Shown in pieces: positions 58,058 to 64,000 of a stretch of 64,000 nt of DNA. Under the pieces are notes generated by a model. It ran no database searches, was not told where the DNA came from, and saw only the letters and a program-made list of their open reading frames with translations. The translations under genes and the position numbers were made by a program. Within the stretch, counting starts at the first letter, position 1. Each line of letters opens with the position of its first letter. Source of the DNA: Sanghuangporus weigelae (lineage: Eukaryota > Basidiomycota > Agaricomycetes > Hymenochaetales > Hymenochaetaceae); assembly GCA_033182465.1 (NCBI GenBank), contig CP137319.1:2914001-2978000 (forward strand), in the 5' to 3' direction.

Positions 58058-58230
58058 TCTGCACTGATGTTTCGTTGGGTGTCCAAGTTATCCGCTCCAT
58101 TTCTCAGGTCGGACATGGTATATAGTTGTCGTCTCAACTCCGCGCGGCGGCCTGGCCTGCATGGGCACGTGTTCGAGTTCGTGCACGGGGTAGTCGGCCT
58201 CTGCCGCATCCACAGGTTGAGGTTCTCCAT

Positions 58231-58889
58231 TAGGGTTCGAGGGGAAACTCAAACACGCCTGTGGACAACAGAGTGCTTAAGTCAGGAGGTCATGTGGAAA
58301 TGTTTTCAACAGTGTGGAAACTGTGGAAACCCCTAGTGGGAAATGTACTATAAGTTGCCTAATAAAGCAGTTGTGTTGCTTTATAAGCATTTTCCCGCTT
58401 TGTAAGCACTCTGCTAGTAGCGTAGCGTAGCATGCATGCTACATACAGTCGAAAGTGTATCATGCCTGCCTTCAGGACGAATACAAAGGTGAAATGAATG
58501 AGTTGGGGTAGTTTATTATCATAAGAGATGCTTGACAAAATGCATAATTCGACTACATCTTCCTCAGTCCCTCATTCCCCAAGTCCATATCTGGTTGCTT
58601 CACTTTGACTACTGAGTTCCTCTGATGAAAAATTTCGGACAGCCATTGATGAATTGATTTCCGACTTTTTCAGTACTTATATGCATCATGACATAATACC
58701 CTAATTTGGGTCGAAAAACTGTATATTTCTTGCTCACAAAAGTCCTACACCGACTGCTACCAAATCTGAGTTTCCACAGTTTCCACATGCTCATTTTCGG
58801 CCATCTGAGTTGTCAACGTTGTCAACCCCGTGGGAAACCACCAAGTTGTCAACTGAAATTGATAACTCCGAGTTTCCCCTCGAACCCTA
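58231..58889. mobile_element. hAT-type non-autonomous element D (659 bp)
   Basis: The terminal inverted repeat is TAGGGTTCGAGGGGAAACTC at the left and its exact complement at the right (58870-58889). It is flanked by the perfect 8-bp duplication TTCTCCAT (58223-58230 and 58890-58897). The interior differs from elements A-C. It carries subterminal GTGGAAAC/GTTTCCAC words at both ends and a GTTGTCAAC run at the right. No transposase is present. It lies about 170 bp upstream of the broken O-methyltransferase start. Confidence 0.9.
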
Positions 58890-59284
58890 TTCTCCATCCT
58901 GAAAGTCTGAATCTGTGATGCGTCGGAACTGCTGTTGCGTAAACAAAAGGACTTGCCAATTGATGCGACGTTTCAGACGACCGTTGAACGAGGTTTGCAT
59001 TCCAGATGGCATCGATTTTGGTGCAGCTAATAGCTCTCACACCTTGTTTTTTCTTTCTTGGGAGACGGAAACTTCATCCAACGGAGCTCGGTTATTCCGG
59101 GATTGCGTTCGATGCTACTTCTATATACTGATCTCCCTGATGCCCGCAGAATGCAGCAATCGTAACCTGTATGAGCAATTTTGATAATTACCAGAAGTGG
59201 TCGCCAACGAAAGATGGATTGCGGCGAAGCTGGAGTTGAAGCCAGACAGACCGATATCACGTCGCTCCTTTCCTTCCAACTGCG

Positions 59285-61485
59285 ATGCCTCTGTTCCTGC
59301 CTGTCGCCATTGGAATATCCACATTCTGTGTTTTCAAGCTTCTGCGCGGTCCTTTGGTGCGTCATAAAGGAAATAATCATGCTTTTGATGCGTCCGAGCT
59401 CAAAAAGGTACAGGATGTTAACTTTACTCCGGGTCCTAGACCCTTGTTCTCTCCAATAAGTACCCTCGGTGCGGTCTTGCCCTCGTGCTCGCTAAATCCC
59501 GGCACTCAGTGGTTCTGGAAATGGCGCCACGAAGGTATTTCCAGTTTGTACTTGACGAATTCTCGTCTAACAAGTTGCACAGCGTACTTTAACAGATCAC
59601 ACGATGTCATAGCTTTTGTTCCTTGGATGATAGGCAGTCCCGCGTACTATGTCAGCTCACTAGATGTGATGAAGCAACTGCTCAGCGCCGAGAATAAGGT
59701 ACATCTAGAGAAGCCGCAAGATCTCACCCTAGCTAGGTGCTTATTATCGCCTTTTTTGTTGCTTGACATTCTTAAGTTCCACCTAGATTATGGGGGCACA
59801 GCGTCACTTCCGCGAATGGAGATGTATGGCGGCGTCATCGACGAATCGTGTCATCCGCCTTCAATAACAAAACGTGAGTTGAGTGTTTCTTGCCTGGGCT
59901 ATCTTTTACGGTGAAGAATGCCTTCAGATACTCCGAAGTATGGAAGACGGTCAGGAGCGCTTATCAAGAAATGATAGATACTGAAGGGTGGACTCGCCGG
60001 AATGAGTTGGTCTTTGACGAAATCAATTCACTCATCCTGAAGGTATACTGCCCGGTGTCGTTTGAAACTGAGTTCGCTTTACTCACTTTCACTGAAGTTT
60101 ACGTTTATCATTATCTGCCGCTGTGGTTTCGCATTCTCTACTCCTTGGTCAGCAACTTGTTCGGAAATCGATAACTTCCCGGACGCACTCCGATTGGTCT
60201 CAGAGACACTCATCCCACGTCTTGTGATACCGAACTGGATATACAGTCTACCTTTCGAGCGGTACGTGACTTTCTCCGACTTGCGTGACGAAGAATTCAT
60301 CATCCTCTACTATTTAGGCTGCACCGCATGAATCGGGCATGGCAGATCGTCGCGTCTACTGTGACCGATCTTATTGAGAGCCGAAAGACCATTAGCTGTG
60401 AATCTGGCGAGGACGCGCTACCTACAGACATTCTCAATTGCCTCGTATCATCTTGGGTTAACGGAGATAGGAACGGTTTAGATGAATGTGACGTGGTGTG
60501 TATCTTACACGTTTCTTCGAATCAGCAGTGTCTAACGAATCGAATTTTCGTGATAAAGGTAGCAAATATGTTTTCTCTTTTGTTTGCTGGTCACGGTGAG
60601 TTTAACATCCTCCGTGGCATTTCATGCTCGAAGTCTTGACACGTTATCAGAAACGACTTCTAGCGGCATAGTGACGACTCTGGGCTATCTAGCGCTTTAC
60701 CCAGATAAGCAGCAGAAGGCTTACGAAGAGATATGCAAAGTGTTTTCTACATGTGATCCTTTCGTACGTCGTAGACCACATCTTGAACGCAAGAGAACTC
60801 ACTCTCGCGAAGGACCTTGTCGATCAAAGCAGCCTTTCTTTCGCCTTATCCTGCTTCTGGGAAGCGCAAAGGCTTTGCCGTGAGCTCGAAAATAGCCCTT
60901 CGTTTTGTTCTCTTTTTACTTAACGGCTGTTACTTAGCGTCAGCTGCATTCATTCCGCGCCAGCTCACTGAGGATGTTATGATCGATGTTGCCCGTCCGC
61001 GATCGGAGAAGATGTTTTTGAAGAATGGAAGTTTAGTAATGTTCGACCTGGTTGGGATTTGTGCGTTCGCTTCATAACATTTATGAAACTGCGACTGATC
61101 GTTGCAGTGTAGTCCGCAACCCGGATACATTCCAGGATCCAGACATATTCCGACCGGAACGATGGGAGAATGTCTCTGAGCACGACATTGGAATGTTCGG
61201 CTTTGGACCTAGAGCGTGTATTGGTACGTGGTCGGACAGTCACGCCTGCGCCAACTTTCTAAATCCAATTGTTGTCAAGGTCGGAAGTTCTCTCAGACTG
61301 AAGCTTTGTCCTTCTTGTCGGCATTGCTTCTCGAGTGGGAAGTCGAACCGAACATGTTACCTGGAGAGAACAAGAGTGATTACGAAGAGCGCGTTATGGG
61401 TCAGGCGGGTCTCGTTGGGACCGCATTTGGACTAAGGCGTGTTCCTTTGAAGTTGAAGAGGCGCTTCTGGGAAGCAACAAGCTGA
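59285..61485 (+). CDS. Cytochrome P450 monooxygenase, one apparent frameshift
   Basis: The start MPLFLPVAIGISTFCVFKLL is the membrane anchor. Motifs are FTPGPRPLFSPISTLGAVLP, the C-helix NGDVWRRHRRIVSSAF, PDALRLVSETLIPRLVIPNW, the I-helix FSLLFAGHETTSSGIVTTLG, IPRQLTEDVMIDVAR, FRPERWENVSEHDIGM and the heme loop FGFGPRACIGRKFSQ. The end FWEATS is followed by TGA 61483-61485. Introns of about 45-60 nt join nearly all exons. The exception is near 60760-60780, where EEICKVFSTCDPF and YVVDHILNARELTLAKDLVD require a one-base shift with no room for an intron. The gene is either a very young pseudogene or the base call is wrong. It belongs to a different basidiomycete CYP family from the gene at 9061. 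Confidence 0.75.
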
Positions 61486-62448
61486 AGAACGAAGCTTATA
61501 ATGAGTATTTGTTTGTGCCCGTTTGCGGGCGCAGTTTTCTTGTCTTGTTGAACCTGTTCTTCATTTGCCCGTGTGGCTTTCATTTATAACAATTACGATT
61601 ATGTTCTCTAACTACATGAGGTTTGATCTTCGCGAATGACGACTTTGTGCAAATCCATGTCCGTCTCGTGTCAGTAGTCATTGCTTTGTCCCTTCCTGAT
61701 TTGGCTGAAGAAAATATAGGTTCGCGGTTCACATGGAACGCCCGGCTATTTTTCACTAAGTTTCTTACCCAATCTAAAGGCAGGATGCGCAATTCGAGCT
61801 TGTAGTCCTTATCATGGACGTACTGCGAACCGATGAAGCCGAAGGACGCTCTGCTCCTTTCCTTCACTATCTGAGTCTGTGATGTCTTTATTACTGGACC
61901 AGCCTGCAACTTGAATTCATCATTTTCAAGTATAAACAGCTCAAGACAGTTGTATGCATCTGATGGTGGTCCGAGGGACCAAAAGACTCATTTGTCCTCT
62001 AGCTGAATCGGCTCGCGGTGAGAATGACTATTGAGTCCATTGTTGACACGCTTTCTACAGCACTCTCGATCCGAGGGTACCGTTTACATCGATAGCCACG
62101 ATATGAAAGTTGGTATCACGCGAATCGATATGGGCGCCTGGCCGTGGTCGTGGGAATACACGTGTCTTGCGAATACTGTTAGGGCGCCCAGATGGTACCT
62201 GTCCACTATGACTCGATACTTCTGTTCTATTCGCTAACTAGGGCCTATGCATGAACTTCGAGTTTTATAGTTCACAGACATGCTGTTGCGCTGTGTGCGC
62301 CACACTATCGAAGGACACGACAAGCCATCTGTCACATTAAGCGCTTCTTCCTATTCTAGCACTGGCTTATGGTTTGAGGAATGGTTCGCTTGGGCTCCAT
62401 ATAAGTATGGCCTGGCTGGCTGCCAAATCGTGACACCAGATATCTATC
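61486..62448. other. Intergenic; one unassigned minus-strand frame
   Basis: A 109-codon frame at 61580-61909 (minus) contains DKDYKLELRILPLDWVRNLV and could be a small gene, but no family was recognised. Plus-strand frames 62031-62237 and 62280-62489 are motif-free and may be 5' UTR of the ATPase gene. Confidence 0.3.
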
Positions 62449-64000
62449 ATGGAAGTCATTCAGGATATTCGTCGGAGCTTAGAGCTTGACAAGGAAGCCC
62501 CGTCCGTGCTCTCTGAGTGCGTCGAGCGCTCCCTAGAACTGTGAGCTCTCTCGAGCTTGTCCTTGATGAAACCTGATCTGACACGCTCAGCTTGACCGAC
62601 CAACTGTATAACACGGATACACACTTCCTCCTTGAGTTCGTGCAGAACGCAGAAGACAATGAGTACAAGGAAGCGATACCCACGTTGTGTATAAGCATCA
62701 CCAATTTCGCCATCACGCTGAGCTGCAATGAAGTGGGTTTCTCGGAGTCTAACGTCCGTGCCATTTGCAAAATCGGTGCAAGTACGAAGAAGAATATCTC
62801 CGGTTTCATCGGTATGATCTGTGCTTGCAGTTTTCTTGTGATAGCTAGGCTAACCTTCATACTCGTAGGTGAGAAGGGAATAGGCAAGCATACTCTTTCG
62901 ATTCATGCCAGCTTGGATAAACTAATGGTGTATGTATCAGGCTTCAAGTCTGTATTCAAAATTGCGGATATCGTACACGTTGCGTCCGGACCGTATACAT
63001 TCAAGTTCGATCGGAAAGAGAGGCTTGGAATGATAGCACCTATCTGGGATACTTCTAGGAGGTCAAAGTCTGGATGGACGACTTTCTACCTGGATCTCTC
63101 ATCCCGACAGAACCGCCCGATTACTGCATTCAACGACATGATATCAGCAATAAATCCTTCCCTATTGCTCTTTCTAACAAAGCTACGTTCGATTGAACTC
63201 AAGATCAGAATCGATAGCAAAGGAGCGACCAAATTGATTAACATCGGGCGTACAGACCTCGGAATGGGATTCACCCAGCTTACCCATACCCAGAATGGAG
63301 TTCTTCTGCTCAAAGATGTGTATTTCATGTTCAAGCAAACCATAGATATGTCCAACGTGCCTAATGACGCGGGAAGAGGAGCTAACAGTACCGAAGTTGT
63401 CCTTGCCTTTCCCGTCGACGAGAATCAGCGACCACGTGTTCGCCCGCAAGATGTGCATGCATTCCTTCCCGTCCGAAAATTTGGCTTTAACGTGAGTTAT
63501 ATTGACAGATCATCCCATGCATGTTGATCACAGCGGATATATAGTTCGTAATTCACGGTGATTTCCTAACATCGTCAAGCAGAGAAGACATACTTGTCGA
63601 CTCGCTTTGGAATCTGAATATCCGAAATACTATCGTTGACATTTTTATTGCCGCTATTCGGTCCTTTCAGGAGCGAAGCAATCTGCAAAATAAATGGATA
63701 CGATACCTGCCGAACGGGATTGCTGATCCATTCTTCTCTCCAGTCGAAAAAGGACTCCTCGAAATTCTCCGGACAATGCAGGTCGTCAAGGACCATAACA
63801 ATGTTCTCCGACGGCCTAACGAGGTCCTTCGCATCCCATCTATATATCGCTACAAAGGAGGCCCGTTAATTGAAGAAAGGTTTATGAAGTTTTGGTACCT
63901 GTCGGACGAATACGATGCAACTACAGATGTACCAGTGCTCGAGCGGCTCGGTGTTCGCAAAATGACATCAGAAGACTTTTTGTCAGCCATCGCCGCTATG
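62449..64000 (+). CDS. Sacsin-like protein with HSP90-type ATPase domain (runs off right edge)
   Basis: The start MEVIQDIRRSLELDKEAPSV matches the usual opening of fungal proteins carrying the sacsin N-terminal ATPase region. A 50-nt intron joins SLEL to LTDQLYNTDTHFLLEFVQNA, where EFVQNAEDN is the GHKL N-box. Next come ITLSCNEVGFSESNVRAICK (G1 region) and IGEKGIGFKSVFKIADIVHV (G2 motif), joined by removing introns at about 62812-62870 and 62884-62940; the latter has a GC donor. GWTTFYLDLSS, VLAFPVDENQRP, PQDVHAFLPVRKFGF and HGDFLTSSSREDILVDSLWN follow, then open sequence to the window end. Such proteins are very long and may act as chaperones or in defence-like roles; their function in mushrooms is unknown. 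No lesion is seen. Confidence 0.8.

Noticed and set aside
62884-62940. Reading the sacsin-like gene straight through 62884-62940
   Set aside because: The frame stays open, but this would insert 19 residues into the strongly conserved GEKGIGFKSVF motif; a GC-AG intron explains it better.
1-64000. Secondary-metabolite gene cluster
   Set aside because: Tailoring-type enzymes are present, but no core PKS, NRPS, terpene synthase or prenyltransferase was seen, and many of the tailoring genes are broken.
1-64000. CRISPR array, tRNA or rRNA genes
   Set aside because: No regularly spaced repeats with unique spacers and no recognisable tRNA or rRNA segments were found; the window is clearly eukaryotic.

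Overview
The window looks like an accessory, fast-evolving stretch of an Agaricomycete (mushroom-type basidiomycete) genome. The evidence is the gene families, which include several copies of the fungal seven-helix DUF6533 and DUF6534 families, expanded P450s, mushroom-type O-methyltransferases and a sacsin-like ATPase. Genes are also cut by many 45-75 nt introns. All gene models were spliced by eye from conserved motifs and reading frame, so small exons and exact starts carry some uncertainty.

Layout. 0-2.2 kb: tandem copies of an O-methyltransferase 5' region on the minus strand, the second broken. 4.6-13.5 kb: four apparently intact genes, namely a D-lactate dehydrogenase (cytochrome type), a HotDog-fold thioesterase-like protein, a cytochrome P450 and a monocarboxylate-type MFS transporter. 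13.9-14.2 kb: an AT-rich inverted-repeat element. 14.6-16.2 kb: a DUF6533 membrane protein. 17.9-22.2 kb: relics of alpha/beta hydrolases and the 3' half of a type-B carboxylesterase. 23.4-33.9 kb: an HSL-type hydrolase, a DUF6534 gene interrupted by a mobile element, a P450 relic, an intact alpha/beta hydrolase and a broken methyltransferase, interspersed with three related mobile elements. 34.8-44.1 kb: an ICMT-like methyltransferase with an altered motif, more hydrolase relics, a DUF6534 gene and a GNAT pseudogene. 46-56.6 kb: a 3-ketodihydrosphingosine reductase, another DUF6534 gene, a secreted Ser-rich single-pass membrane protein and another DUF6533 gene. 56.8-64 kb: a third, broken O-methyltransferase, a fourth mobile element, a P450 with one apparent frameshift, and the start of a sacsin-like HSP90-fold ATPase that runs off the right edge.

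The strongest structural signal is a set of four 609-659 bp hAT-type non-autonomous elements. Each starts with TAG and ends with CTA, and each is flanked by a perfect 8-bp target duplication. One sits inside the first coding exon of a DUF6534 gene. Around them is a graveyard of duplicated genes (three O-methyltransferase copies, four broken alpha/beta hydrolases), which points to repeated local duplication followed by decay.

Functionally, D-lactate dehydrogenase and an MCT-type transporter lie within 9 kb of each other and could serve uptake and oxidation of D-lactate or a related 2-hydroxy acid. The O-methyltransferases, P450s, thioesterase and hydrolases are tailoring-type enzymes, but no core synthase (PKS, NRPS or terpene synthase) is visible, so a biosynthetic cluster is not claimed. 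Several conserved introns use GC rather than GT as donor, including two in one sphingolipid gene.
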